A DNA stretch of 64,000 nucleotides from Phreatobacter sp. Its GTDB lineage: Bacteria; Pseudomonadota; Alphaproteobacteria; Rhizobiales; Phreatobacteraceae. Where the stretch lies: NCBI RefSeq assembly GCF_016793595.1, contig NZ_JAEULY010000002.1:310001-374000 (forward strand), written 5' to 3'. Below, piece after piece: positions 1-9,105 of the stretch. The number at the start of each line of letters is the position of its first letter. The stretch's first letter is position 1. The notes beneath the pieces are model-generated. The model was not told the DNA's origin. It worked only from the letters and a program-made list of their open reading frames with translations, and searched no databases. The translations under genes and the position numbers were made by a program.

Positions 1-1307
1 GCCTGCGGCGTTTCCCACGACAGCGCACCGCCGAGCTGGCGGCCGCCGCGCCGCAGCTTCACCGGGACGAGGTCGTCGTTCTGCGCGCCCGCGAGGCGCG
101 TGCCGGCGAAGCGCAGCAGGATGCCGCCGCCATCGATGAACCGGTTCAGCGCGTCGCGCGCGGTGGGCGTGACCGTGCCGACATCGGTCAGGATGATCAT
201 CGGCACGCGGCTCTCGACGAAGCGCACCACCGCCTCGGAGGGCGAGGCGCCCTCCACCGTGCGGATATCCGCGAAGGGTTCCAGAGCCCGTCCCAGATAG
301 TAGGTCGGGGAGAGTAGCGGCTGCGCGGTGTCGGCGGTGCCGCCGGAGACGACGCCGATGGTGCGCCGCGCCCAGCGGGCGTCGATGAGCTGGACCGCGC
401 CGGCCGAGCGTTCCGAGACGATGTCGAGGCGGGTGATCTCGTTGCGGATCTCCACGGGCAGGTCGAAGCGCACGTCGGCCTCGGTCGCGCCGGGCTCGAA
501 GGCATAGGTCGCCTCGCCGAGCGGCAGGCCACGCGTGTCAAGCGCGCGCACACGGCCCGCCTGCGCGGGTCCGGCATCGGCGCGGATCACCTTGGCCGAG
601 AAGCCGCCGGCCGTATTGGTCGCGTCGGTCAGTGCGATCTGGGCCGGCGTGCCGCCGTCATAGACCGTCAGCGCGTGGTTGCCGGCGATCCGCCGCAATT
701 CCTCGACGAAGGCAGCCGACGCTCCCGTGTCGATGCCGTCGGTGAGCCAGACGATCTCCGCCTGCGGCTGCGCGCCGAGGAACCGGGTCAGGGCGGGGAG
801 GATGCCGGCCCGGTCGGGCGTATGGGGCAGCGGCTCGAGCGAGCGCAGCCGCTCGCGCACCGATCCCGGGGTCTCAAGCCCGATGTCGATCACCGGACGC
901 GCCGTCGAGGTCAGCGATACCGGCCTTCCCGCGCTCTCCGCCGAGGCGACGATCTGGTTGGCGACGCGCAGGCGCTGCTCGAACGCGGCGGCGGATGCCC
1001 AGCCATCGTCCATGAGAATCAGCACCGGCCCCTGCGACCGGGTGGTCGTGGCGGGCGGGTTCCACAAGGGGCCGGCCATGGCGAGGATAACGATGGCCGC
1101 CAGCAGGAGCCGCAGCAGCGTCAGCCACCACGGGCTGCTCGCCGGCGTCTCTTCCTTCGGCGCGATGTCGATCAGGATTCTGGTCGGCGGAAACTGCACG
1201 CGGCGCGGGCGCGGCGGCACGAGGCGCAGCAGCCACCAGAGCGCCGGCAGGGCGGCCAGCGCGAACAGGACGAGCGGCGAGGCGAAGACCAGCGGCAGGC
1301 CCAGCAT
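1..1307 (-). CDS. DUF4159/BatA-domain membrane protein (partial, C-terminus outside window)
   Basis: The first 435 codons are present; the rest lies beyond base 1. The N-terminus (MLGLPLVFASPL) has the BatA-type double-membrane layout: one hydrophobic segment at about residues 5-26 and another at about 60-85. A VWA-like stretch follows (ILMDDGW), and the order fits the front part of a DUF4159 protein. Its ATG overlaps the upstream DUF58 stop codon by one base (TGATG), so the two are probably translationally coupled. In the family, MoxR, DUF58 and BatA/DUF4159 proteins form a membrane-associated chaperone-like module of poorly known function. The DUF4159 domain itself cannot be seen here, so that part of the name rests on gene order. 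Confidence 0.8.
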   Translation of the reverse strand, partial: MLGLPLVFASPLVLFALAALPALWWLLRLVPPRPRRVQFPPTRILIDIAPKEETPASSPWWLTLLRLLLAAIVILAMAGPLWNPPATTTRSQGPVLILMDDGWASAAAFEQRLRVANQIVASAESAGRPVSLTSTARPVIDIGLETPGSVRERLRSLEPLPHTPDRAGILPALTRFLGAQPQAEIVWLTDGIDTGASAAFVEELRRIAGNHALTVYDGGTPAQIALTDATNTAGGFSAKVIRADAGPAQAGRVRALDTRGLPLGEATYAFEPGATEADVRFDLPVEIRNEITRLDIVSERSAGAVQLIDARWARRTIGVVSGGTADTAQPLLSPTYYLGRALEPFADIRTVEGASPSEAVVRFVESRVPMIILTDVGTVTPTARDALNRFIDGGGILLRFAGTRLAGAQNDDLVPVKLRRGGRQLGGALSWETPQ

Positions 1308-2239
1308 CAGCGTCGCCCTCCCGCCATGCCGAGGTCGCGCGAGCCCGGCCCCATGCGCTGGTGCAGCGCGAGGATCGCCGAGGCCGGCGGCATGTCCGTG
1401 CGGTGGATGCCGAAGCTCCAGCCGCGCTGGTCGCATTCGCGGCGCAGCTCCGCGCGGTGCGCGGCAAGGCGCGCCACATAGTCGTCGCGCCAGGTCTCGG
1501 CGCGGCCGGCCGTGATGGTCAGCTTCTCCTCCATTTCCTCGAACTCGACCCGTCCCTTGTAGGGGAAGGTCTCCTCGATCGGATCGTTGATCTGGAGGAC
1601 GTGGCCGCGCGAGCCGAACGAGGCGAGACTACGCACCTCGTCGGCGAACTCGGCGATGGGCACGAGGCAGTCGGACAGGATCACCACCTCCGACAGCCGC
1701 GAGACCGGCGCCTTGGGCGGCAGGTTCTGGCCTGCCTTGCCGGCATTGGCGATCAGCGCATCGGCCATGCGATCGATGATGGCGCGGCTCGCGGTCGGCC
1801 GCATCAGGCCGGGAATGCCGACCCGTTCGCCGCCACGCACCATGATGTCGGCGAGCGCGAAGGCGATGACGACGCAGCGGTCGCGCTTGGTTTCCCAGGC
1901 GAGCGGCGAGACGAATTGCATCGAGGGCGAGCAGTCCGGCCAGATCCAGACCGTATGGGCCGCCTCCCATTCCTGCTCGCGCACATAGAGGTGCTGGTCG
2001 CGCGCCGACCGCCGCCAGTCGACGCGGGCCGCCGGCTCGCCATCGACGAAACGGCGGAACTGCCAGAAATTCTCACCCGTGCCGGCGCGCCGGCGGCCGT
2101 GCAGGCCGTGGACCACCGTGGACGACACGCGCCGGGCTTCGAGGACGAGGCGCGGCAGCGCGGCCGCCAGCATCTCGCCATCGCGGGTCAGGCGGCGGGC
2201 ATGGTCCTCGCGATTCTCGGGCTGGGCGAGGCCGAACAT
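1307..2239 (-). CDS. DUF58 domain-containing protein
   Basis: The protein has 310 residues. It carries the DUF58 core: an Arg-rich approach, then DWRRSAR, then a VWA-like strand ending in DCSPSM, a DxSxS-type metal site. It starts 6 bases after the moxR stop and its own stop overlaps the next start. DUF58 proteins normally accompany MoxR ATPases and BatA proteins and may act as the VWA partner of the ATPase; the substrate is unknown. The start ATG at 2239 begins MFGLAQPEN. Confidence 0.9.
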   Translation of the reverse strand: MFGLAQPENREDHARRLTRDGEMLAAALPRLVLEARRVSSTVVHGLHGRRRAGTGENFWQFRRFVDGEPAARVDWRRSARDQHLYVREQEWEAAHTVWIWPDCSPSMQFVSPLAWETKRDRCVVIAFALADIMVRGGERVGIPGLMRPTASRAIIDRMADALIANAGKAGQNLPPKAPVSRLSEVVILSDCLVPIAEFADEVRSLASFGSRGHVLQINDPIEETFPYKGRVEFEEMEEKLTITAGRAETWRDDYVARLAAHRAELRRECDQRGWSFGIHRTDMPPASAILALHQRMGPGSRDLGMAGGRR

Positions 2240-2245
2240 GTCAGC

Positions 2246-3247
2246 TCACCCGATCGGCTTGACCAGCGTGGCGATCGCGTTCTCGACCGTCAGGCCGTCG
2301 GCCCGCGCGGCGAAGGACAGGGCCATGCGGTGTTTCAGCACGGGTTCGGCGAGTGCCAGAACGTCGTCGACGGACGGGGCGAGACGGCCGTCGATCAGCG
2401 CGCGGGCGCGCACGGCCAGCATCAGCGCCTGCGAGGCGCGCGGGCCGGGACCCCAGGCGATGGCCTGCGCCAGCTCGCCCTTGGCGGCGCCGGGGCGGGC
2501 CGAGCGCACGAGGGTCAGGATGGCGTCGACGACGGAATCACCCACCGGCAGACGGCGGATGAGCCGCTGCGCCGCCATCAGGTCATCGGCGGTCAGCGCC
2601 TGCCTGGGCTTTGCCTCCTGCGCACCGGTCGTGTCGAACAGGATGCGTCGCTCGGCCTCAAGGTCGGGATAGCCGACATCGACCTGCATCAGGAAGCGGT
2701 CGAGCTGCGCCTCCGGCAGGGGGTAGGTGCCCTCCTGTTCCAGCGGGTTCTGCGTCGCCAGAACGTGGAACGGCTTGGGCAGCTCGTGGGTCTCGCCGGC
2801 GACCGTGACGTGGTGCTCCTGCATGGCCTGCAGCAGCGCCGACTGGGTGCGCGGCGAGGCGCGGTTGATCTCGTCGGCCATCAGCAGCTGCGTGAAGACC
2901 GGGCCCTTGACGAACCGGAACGCCCGCTGGCCCGTGGCGCTTTCCTCCAGCACCTCGGAACCGAGAATGTCGGAGGGCATCAGGTCGGGGGTGAACTGGA
3001 TGCGCCGAGCGTCCATGCCGAGCACCACGCCCATGGTCTCGACGAGCTTGGTCTTGGCGAGGCCCGGCAGGCCGACCAGCAGGGCATGGCCGCCGGACAG
3101 AACGGTGATCAGCGCGTGGTCGATCACGTCCTGCTGGCCGAAAATGACGGCGGAGATGTTGGCGCGCGCGGTCCGTGCCTGTGCGGCCGTCGTCTCGGCC
3201 GCCTTGATGATGGCGTCTTCCATCCGTTCGGCGGTCTCGGCGGTCAT
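2246..3247 (-). CDS. MoxR family AAA+ ATPase
   Basis: A 333-residue ATPase. Visible motifs are Walker A (GLPGLAKTK), Walker B (LLMADEINRA) and the sensor-1 segment (ATQNP). I chose ATG at 3247 (MTAETAERMED) because AAGGAAA lies just upstream. A longer in-frame extension to 3376 lacks a good ribosome binding site and is not conserved-looking. It is first of a three-gene operon with DUF58 and DUF4159, transcribed away from the DUF1285 operon. MoxR proteins are thought to be metallochaperone-like or assembly ATPases working with VWA proteins; the client here is unknown. Confidence 0.92.
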   Translation of the reverse strand: MTAETAERMEDAIIKAAETTAAQARTARANISAVIFGQQDVIDHALITVLSGGHALLVGLPGLAKTKLVETMGVVLGMDARRIQFTPDLMPSDILGSEVLEESATGQRAFRFVKGPVFTQLLMADEINRASPRTQSALLQAMQEHHVTVAGETHELPKPFHVLATQNPLEQEGTYPLPEAQLDRFLMQVDVGYPDLEAERRILFDTTGAQEAKPRQALTADDLMAAQRLIRRLPVGDSVVDAILTLVRSARPGAAKGELAQAIAWGPGPRASQALMLAVRARALIDGRLAPSVDDVLALAEPVLKHRMALSFAARADGLTVENAIATLVKPIG

Positions 3248-3382
3248 GTTCGTTTCCTTCGAGGCTGAACGTAGCTGCACTGCATCATGGCTCATGCATT
3301 GCGGCCGGGATAGCCGGCTCTTACGTTTGTCACAGGTCACAAGCGGCCAAACTATGGTCGCGGGACCCCGGTTCACTCAAAC
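3248..3382. promoter_or_regulatory. Divergent promoter region, moxR operon / DUF1285 operon
   Basis: This 135-base gap separates two divergent operons and must hold both promoters. It has an A/T-richer centre around 3325-3360, but I cannot assign -35/-10 hexamers with confidence. Confidence 0.5.
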
Positions 3383-3988
3383 GTGAGGCTGTCAGGCGTG
3401 GCTGTGGAACCACCAGTGGCAGGCGGGCTGGACGGGCTCGCCAAGGAGGTGAAGAAGTTCAGGGGGGCCGCGCCCGTGCACCTCTGGAACCCGCCCTATT
3501 GCGGCGACCTCGACATCCGCATCGCGGCGGACGGCACCTGGTTCTACATGAAGACGCCGATCGGCCGCCTGCCGCTGGTCAAGCTGTTCTCCTCCGTGCT
3601 GAAGCGCGAGGACGGCCGCTATTTTTTGGTCACGCCGGTCGAGAAAATCGGCATCGTGGTGGATGACGCGCCTTTCGCGGCGGTCGAACTGCGCGTCGAG
3701 GGCGAGGGGCGGGAGCGCAGGCTCTCATTCGGAACGCAGGTCGAGGAATGGATCGAGGTCGGTCCGGACCATGCCCTGCGGTTCGAGAAGGAGGCAGGCA
3801 CGGACGGCGTGAAGCCCTATGTCCATGTCCGCCGCGACCTCTGGGCGCGGGTTTCCCGCGCGCTTCTGCACGATCTCGCGGATATCGGCGAGGTGGTCCC
3901 GGTGGAGGGCATCGACTGGTTCGGGGTCTATGCTTCGGGGACCTTCTACCCCATGGTCCGCGCCGACGAACTTGAGGGGTTGATGTGA
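3383..3988 (+). CDS. DUF1285 domain-containing protein
   Basis: The 201-residue product matches the DUF1285 pattern: HLWNPPYCGDLDIRI near residues 33-47, then WFYMKTPIGR and RYFLVTPVEK. The domain is common in proteobacteria and has a known fold, but its biochemical role is unsettled. ATG at 3383 is the longest start; a GTG at 3398 is also possible. It opens an operon with a CoA pyrophosphatase, a DUF6111 protein and CCA nucleotidyltransferase, all overlapping by a few bases. Confidence 0.88.
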   Translation: MRLSGVAVEPPVAGGLDGLAKEVKKFRGAAPVHLWNPPYCGDLDIRIAADGTWFYMKTPIGRLPLVKLFSSVLKREDGRYFLVTPVEKIGIVVDDAPFAAVELRVEGEGRERRLSFGTQVEEWIEVGPDHALRFEKEAGTDGVKPYVHVRRDLWARVSRALLHDLADIGEVVPVEGIDWFGVYASGTFYPMVRADELEGLM

Positions 3989-4641
3989 TTCCAGTCTCGC
4001 CGGAGCAGTTCACGGCCGCCGTGACCGAGCGGCTGTCGCTCGATGTCCCGCGGGAACCGCAGGAGCTGTTCCGCGGCCTCGGCTATCCGCGTCCGGATGC
4101 GGGGGACCACACGATCAACGAGGGCCAGCCCGCCCGGCCGGCCGCCGTACTGATCCCGGTCGTGTCGCGGCCCGAGCCGACCATCCTGCTGACGCAGCGC
4201 TCCGGCGATCTTCCCGATCATTCCGGCCAGATCGCCTTTCCCGGCGGCAAGATCGATCCGGGTGACGCGACGCCGCTGGATGCCGCCCTCAGGGAGGCGG
4301 AGGAGGAAATCGGGCTCGACCGCCGCCATGTCCGGCCGCTGGCCTATATGCCGCCGTTCCTGTCGCGGACCGGCTATCTGATCACGCCGGTCATCGGGCT
4401 GGTGGCGCCGCCTTTCGAGCTCACCATCAACCCGCGCGAGGTAGTCGATGCCTTCGAGGTGCCGCTGGCCTTCCTGATGGACCCGAAGAACCACCAGCGC
4501 CAGTCGCGGGAGTGGCAGGGGCAGGTGCGGCACTTCTACGCCATGCCCTACGGCGACCGCTACATCTGGGGCGTCACGGCCGGAATCCTCCGCAACCTCT
4601 GGGAACGGCTCGCCGACCAGGAGACGAGCGGGGCAGCCTGA
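3985..4641 (+). CDS. NUDIX hydrolase, CoA pyrophosphatase type
   Basis: The protein has 218 residues. The Nudix box runs from FPGGKIDPGD through ALREAEEEIGL at about residues 86-112; the box glutamate after GKIDPG is Asp, as I recall being usual in CoA-type enzymes. The UPF0035-like segment LLTQRSGDLPDHSGQIAFPG precedes it. The expected reaction is CoA to 3',5'-ADP plus 4'-phosphopantetheine. It starts with GTG at 3985, overlapping the DUF1285 stop by four bases. Confidence 0.9.
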   Translation: MIPVSPEQFTAAVTERLSLDVPREPQELFRGLGYPRPDAGDHTINEGQPARPAAVLIPVVSRPEPTILLTQRSGDLPDHSGQIAFPGGKIDPGDATPLDAALREAEEEIGLDRRHVRPLAYMPPFLSRTGYLITPVIGLVAPPFELTINPREVVDAFEVPLAFLMDPKNHQRQSREWQGQVRHFYAMPYGDRYIWGVTAGILRNLWERLADQETSGAA

Positions 4642-4958
4642 TGCGGATCGCCATCAACCTGCTGCTCTTCGTCCTGCCCTTCGTGCTCTATTTTCTCTGG
4701 CTGCACCTGAAGGAACGGAGCCCGTTCCTGAAGGAGCACTGGGACCGGCAGCCGGTCATCTGGCTCGGCCTGTTCGGCATCGTGCTCGGCGGCGGCTATT
4801 TTCTCTACCATCTCGCCTATCAGGTGCGCGATCCGAACGTCGTCTACCGGCCAGCCCGGGTCGAGAACGGCATCTATTACCCGGCGCAGATGGAGCGCCG
4901 GTCGCCGCCGGCCGCGCCGTCGCCGGCCCAATCCTCACCAGCCCCACCTTCGCGATGA
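4641..4958 (+). CDS. DUF6111 family small membrane protein
   Basis: A 105-residue protein with two hydrophobic segments (about 5-22 and 43-61) and a Pro/Ser/Ala-rich tail. The body KEHWDRQPVIWLGLFG fits DUF6111, a small alphaproteobacterial family of unknown function. Its ATG overlaps the preceding TGA by one base, and its end overlaps the CCA gene (ATGA). The position inside this operon is typical of the order and supports a real gene despite its size. Confidence 0.82.
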   Translation: MRIAINLLLFVLPFVLYFLWLHLKERSPFLKEHWDRQPVIWLGLFGIVLGGGYFLYHLAYQVRDPNVVYRPARVENGIYYPAQMERRSPPAAPSPAQSSPAPPSR

Positions 4959-6196
4959 CGGACGCTCGCGATCTGCCCGACTGGTTTCGCGAGGGGCCGG
5001 CGCGAACGCTCATCGATGCCCTGGCCGCGGTCGGCGAGGAGGCGCGTCCCATCGGCGGCGCGGTGCGCAACTGGCTGGCCGGCAGGCCCTCCGGCGATAT
5101 CGATATCGCGACGACGGCCTTGCCGGAGGCTGTTTCGGCTGCTGCTGCCGGATTGGGCCTCAAGGCTGTGCCGACGGGCATCGACCATGGCACCATCACC
5201 GTGGTCGCGGAGGGCGTCGGTTACGAGGTCACCACGCTCCGGCAGGATGTCGAGACCGATGGCCGTCACGCCGTCGTCCGGTTCGGGCGGGACTGGCGCG
5301 AGGACGCCGCGCGGCGCGATTTCACCATCAACGCCATGAGCCTCGGCCGCGACGGCGAGGTTCACGACTATTTCGGCGGCCGTGCCGACCTCGAAGCCGG
5401 CCGCGTGCGCTTCATCGGCGAACCTCGCGCGCGCATACGCGAGGACCGGCTGCGCATCCTCCGGTTCTTTCGTTTCCACGCCGAATTCGGCCGGAGCGCC
5501 CCCGATGCCGAGGGCCTTGCCGCCTGCATCGTCGAGAGGGAGGGGCTTCTGGACCTTTCGCGCGAGCGCGTGCGCGCGGAGCTTCTGAAGATTCTCGGCG
5601 CCTCGCGCGCGCCCGCTGTGCTTCAGGTCATGGCGGATGTCGGCCTGCTGCACCGGCTGCTTGGCGGCGTGCCGAACGTGCCGGTCCTGGAGCGGCTGGC
5701 CGCGATCGAGGCGGAGGCCGGCGTCGCGCCCCTCGCGGCGCGCCATCTCGGTGCTCTTGCGGTACTGGTGCGCGAGGATGCCGACAGGCTTCGGGAGCGC
5801 CTTGCGCTCTCCAACGAGGAATATCGCCGGCTCGACGCCATCGGCGCGGGGTGGCACGGCCTTGGCCCCGACGGCGGGGAGGCCGCCGCCAAAGTCGCTT
5901 TGTTCCGCGCCGGGCCGCGCGCCTTCACCGACCGGGCGCTGGTGGCGTTCGCGCGCTCGGCCGCGCCCGTCGATGTGCCCGAATGGCACGCGCTGGTGTC
6001 TCTACCGAAGCGCTGGCAGGCGCCGTCGCTGCCGATCAGCGGCGAGGACCTGATGCGGGCCGGGCTGCGGGAGGGGCCGGAAATCGGTGCGGCGCTCGCC
6101 TGGATCAGGCAGGCCTGGATCGATGCCGGCTTTCCGGCCGGCGCCTCGGTGCGGCAAGAACTGATTGATCTTTACTTGAGTTCGGCAGGGCTTTGA
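4955..6196 (+). CDS. CCA tRNA nucleotidyltransferase
   Basis: A 413-residue class II nucleotidyltransferase. The catalytic head shows GGAVRNWL and the two-aspartate motif SGDIDIATTA near residues 31-51, then RRDFTINAMSL and the RILRFFRFHAEFG motif. The family adds or repairs the 3' CCA of tRNA. It is last in the operon and overlaps the DUF6111 gene by four bases (ATGA). The length is normal for alphaproteobacterial CcaA/PcnB-like enzymes. Confidence 0.93.
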   Translation: MTDARDLPDWFREGPARTLIDALAAVGEEARPIGGAVRNWLAGRPSGDIDIATTALPEAVSAAAAGLGLKAVPTGIDHGTITVVAEGVGYEVTTLRQDVETDGRHAVVRFGRDWREDAARRDFTINAMSLGRDGEVHDYFGGRADLEAGRVRFIGEPRARIREDRLRILRFFRFHAEFGRSAPDAEGLAACIVEREGLLDLSRERVRAELLKILGASRAPAVLQVMADVGLLHRLLGGVPNVPVLERLAAIEAEAGVAPLAARHLGALAVLVREDADRLRERLALSNEEYRRLDAIGAGWHGLGPDGGEAAAKVALFRAGPRAFTDRALVAFARSAAPVDVPEWHALVSLPKRWQAPSLPISGEDLMRAGLREGPEIGAALAWIRQAWIDAGFPAGASVRQELIDLYLSSAGL

Positions 6197-6333
6197 ATCG
6201 CATTGCAGGGTTTCTGATCACGCACGGTTGTCTGCAACCATCTTTGTGCAATTAATTGCTGGGCAAGTTTTTTTTGCTTGATTGCGTGTGTGGGTCCGGC
6301 TGCCCAGCCGATCGACAATGGTCTTTTGCGAGT

Positions 6334-8646
6334 ATGATGCGTATCCAGAACGAGACCATGGACACGTCGCAGCGTGAATTGCCCTTCGAAATCTACGTTT
6401 CGATGGTCGATGCGCTGTACGAGGATCTGCGCTCGTTTTTCTCCGGGCTGGCAGCCGCGCTCGCCGGCATGCTCTATGCGGCCTATCTGACGGGAAATCC
6501 GATACTCTGGGCATTTCCGGTCGTCATCGTGCTGGTCGGAGCCGTCCGGGGCGCGCGCATGGTGCGCTACAAGACGGTCCGCAGCAGCCTCGACACCTAT
6601 GACGAAGCACGCGGTTGGGAGCGCGAATACACGCTCGGCGCGAATCTGTTCGTCTTCACCATTGGGTTGTGGTGCTTCGCGACCTTCCGGCTGACGGACA
6701 GCATGGCGGCGCATCTGTTCTGCGTGTCGGTGGCGCTGTCCTACATGGTCGGCATCATGGGCCGGAATTTCGCCAATGCCCGGTTCGTCGACAATCAGAT
6801 CCTTCTGATGTGCGTGCCGCTGGTCACCGGCATGTTCCTGACCGGTGTGCCGGACTACATCATCCTCGCCTTCTTCGCCCTGCCGTTCTTCGGCAGCGTC
6901 CGGAAGATCGCGACGCGCCTGCGCGATATCCTGCTGAACGCGGTGGTTGCCCAGCGCGACGTCTCGCTGCTGGCGACGCGCTTCGACACGGCGCTCAACA
7001 ACATGCCGCATGGCCTCGCCATGTTCGACGCCGACGGCCGCCTGCTGGTCCTCAACAACCGCTGGGCGGACATCCTGCCGTGCGATCCGGATTCCGTGCG
7101 CTCGGGCGCGCGTGCGCAGGCGATCCTCGCCGCCTATGTCGAGCTTGGCGTCGTCAGCGAACGCGATGCCGCGCGGGTCATGGATGGCGTCACGCGGCGC
7201 AGCGACGATCTCGCCGCCGAGCAGATCGAACTGACCGCCAACGAGCGCAATGTCGAACTGACCTTCCAGCCGATGTCGTCCGGTGGTCTGGTCATCGTCA
7301 TCGAGGACATCACCGAGAAGCGTCGCACGGAGGCGCGGATCGCCTATATGGCCCGGCACGATGCGCTGACGGGCCTGCCGAACCGCTCGCTGTTCCAGGA
7401 GCGTCTCGACGCTGCATTGGCCATTGCCGATGCCGATGAATTCCTGGCGGTGCATTTCGTCGACCTCGACAATTTCCAGCAGATCAACGACACGCTCGGA
7501 CACGCGGTCGGCGATTCCCTGCTGGTCGAGGTCGCCGACCGCCTGCGCTTCGTCGTCGGCGAGAACGACGTGGTGGCGCGATTCGGCGCCGACGAATTCG
7601 TGGTGCTGCAGAACGGCGCGCGGACGGTCAACGACGTGACCATGCTGGCGGATCGGGTCATCGGGGCGGTCTCGGAGATCACCCAGATCGACGGCAAGGG
7701 AGTCGCCTGCGGTGCGTCGGTCGGCATCGCGCTTGCTCCGCGCGACGGCCGCGATCCCGACCAGCTGCTCAAGAGCGCGGACATGGCGCTGAAGCGGGCG
7801 AAGGACGGGGGCAGGGGCATCCTGCACTTCTACGAGGAAGAGATGGACCGCAAGGCGCAGGCGCGCCGGGCGACCGAGCTCGACCTGCGCAAGGCCATCC
7901 AGAACGACGAGCTCGCGGTCTATTTCCAGCCGCTGCTCAACCTGAAGACCCTCGAGATCACCACCTGCGAAGCCCTGGTGCGCTGGCCGCACGCGACGCG
8001 CGGCATGATCTCGCCGGGCGAGTTCATCCCGATCGCCGAGGAGACCGGCCTGATCATCGAGATCGGCCGTCAGGTGCTGCGCAAGGCCTGCCATGCCTGC
8101 GCCGCCTGGCCGAACGACGTGCGCGTCGCGGTCAATTTGTCGTCGGTCCAGTTCGAGCGCGAGGACATTGTCGCCCTCGTCGGTGAGACGCTGGCGGCGA
8201 CCGGGCTGGCGCCCGACCGGCTCGAACTGGAGATCACCGAGACACTGCTGCTGCAGGATTCGGCTGCGATTCTCGGTGTCCTGCAGGGGCTGCGCGAGAT
8301 GGGCGTGCGCATCGCGCTGGACGATTTCGGCACCGGCTATTCGAGCCTCAGCTACCTGCACAAGTTTCCGCTGCACAAGGTCAAGATCGACCGGTCGTTC
8401 GTCCGCAACATCGAGACGGACAAGAAATCCGCGAAGCTGCTGCGCGGCGTCACGCGGCTCGGCTCGGAACTGGGGCTCTCCGTGGTTGTCGAAGGTGTCG
8501 AGACGCACGAGCAGCTCAGGATCATCGACGCGCCGGGCGTGGTGAGCGAGATCCAGGGCTTCATCCTGAGCCCCGCCATTCCCGCCGATCAGGTTCGGCT
8601 GATGATGGGCCGCCCGGCCAAGGAACTGCTCGCCAGCGCCGCCTGA
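6334..8646 (+). CDS. Membrane PAS-GGDEF-EAL cyclic-di-GMP signalling protein
   Basis: 770 residues. Residues about 25-190 hold paired hydrophobic segments (a membrane sensor), followed by a PAS domain (about 212-325), a GGDEF domain and an EAL domain. The GGDEF signature reads GADEF at 418-422, so cyclase activity is uncertain. The EAL domain keeps EALVRW (546-551) and DDFGTGYSSL, which predicts an active phosphodiesterase. ATG at 6334, 6337 or 6358 could start the protein, none with a strong ribosome site; a longer frame opens at 6256. It stands alone, upstream of a FeeM-like synthase and about 50 kb from the PilZ protein in this window. Confidence 0.92.
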   Translation: MMRIQNETMDTSQRELPFEIYVSMVDALYEDLRSFFSGLAAALAGMLYAAYLTGNPILWAFPVVIVLVGAVRGARMVRYKTVRSSLDTYDEARGWEREYTLGANLFVFTIGLWCFATFRLTDSMAAHLFCVSVALSYMVGIMGRNFANARFVDNQILLMCVPLVTGMFLTGVPDYIILAFFALPFFGSVRKIATRLRDILLNAVVAQRDVSLLATRFDTALNNMPHGLAMFDADGRLLVLNNRWADILPCDPDSVRSGARAQAILAAYVELGVVSERDAARVMDGVTRRSDDLAAEQIELTANERNVELTFQPMSSGGLVIVIEDITEKRRTEARIAYMARHDALTGLPNRSLFQERLDAALAIADADEFLAVHFVDLDNFQQINDTLGHAVGDSLLVEVADRLRFVVGENDVVARFGADEFVVLQNGARTVNDVTMLADRVIGAVSEITQIDGKGVACGASVGIALAPRDGRDPDQLLKSADMALKRAKDGGRGILHFYEEEMDRKAQARRATELDLRKAIQNDELAVYFQPLLNLKTLEITTCEALVRWPHATRGMISPGEFIPIAEETGLIIEIGRQVLRKACHACAAWPNDVRVAVNLSSVQFEREDIVALVGETLAATGLAPDRLELEITETLLLQDSAAILGVLQGLREMGVRIALDDFGTGYSSLSYLHKFPLHKVKIDRSFVRNIETDKKSAKLLRGVTRLGSELGLSVVVEGVETHEQLRIIDAPGVVSEIQGFILSPAIPADQVRLMMGRPAKELLASAA

Positions 8647-9105
8647 GGCCATCTCGCGCGACATGCCGTAAGGACATAGGTATTTCACCGGGGCGGATGG
8701 GTCTTCGGCGCCCGCGAACTCCTGCGCCTGCGCTGGCCTTGCTGATCGAGGAACATTCGCCGGAGCGCGTTCCGCTCGCTATGCGTGCATATTTTCACGA
8801 CAATATCTCAAGTCGTGTGTGCCGCTCCCAGGATACCCGGAATTCAGCCATTGCCGGCAAAGGCGGGGTGTATCTGTAAAATCATGTATGATAGCTTGTC
8901 TCAACCTATGCAACCTTGGCGCGATGCAGCGAAGTAATTCCCTGCTGCGCGATGGAGGTATCATGAGAAAGAGCAGAGGCTCTGACAGGCTTTCTGCGAT
9001 CGCGTTAACGATGTTTTAACCAGACGCTTTCCAGCAGTTAAAATTTGATGAACAATTGACCCACGTTGCAAGGCGGACGGCGGCGCTTCACGTGGGGCCA
9101 TTCAG
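8647..9105. other. 459-base intergenic region, no gene recognised
   Basis: No convincing coding frame is visible. The right half (about 8980-9060) is richer in A/T than its surroundings and contains GTTAAC and TTTTAAC runs. It probably carries the promoter of the acyl-amino-acid synthase. TTGACC at 9056-9061 looks like a -35 element, but no matching -10 follows. Confidence 0.4.

Noticed and set aside
6172..8688. Long antisense frame across the GGDEF-EAL gene
   Set aside because: The sense strand has clear domains; the antisense product shows no motif and no ribosome site.
8697..8879. Possible 60-residue protein between the GGDEF-EAL and FeeM-like genes
   Set aside because: Its composition is not coding-like, with no ribosome site and no family resemblance.
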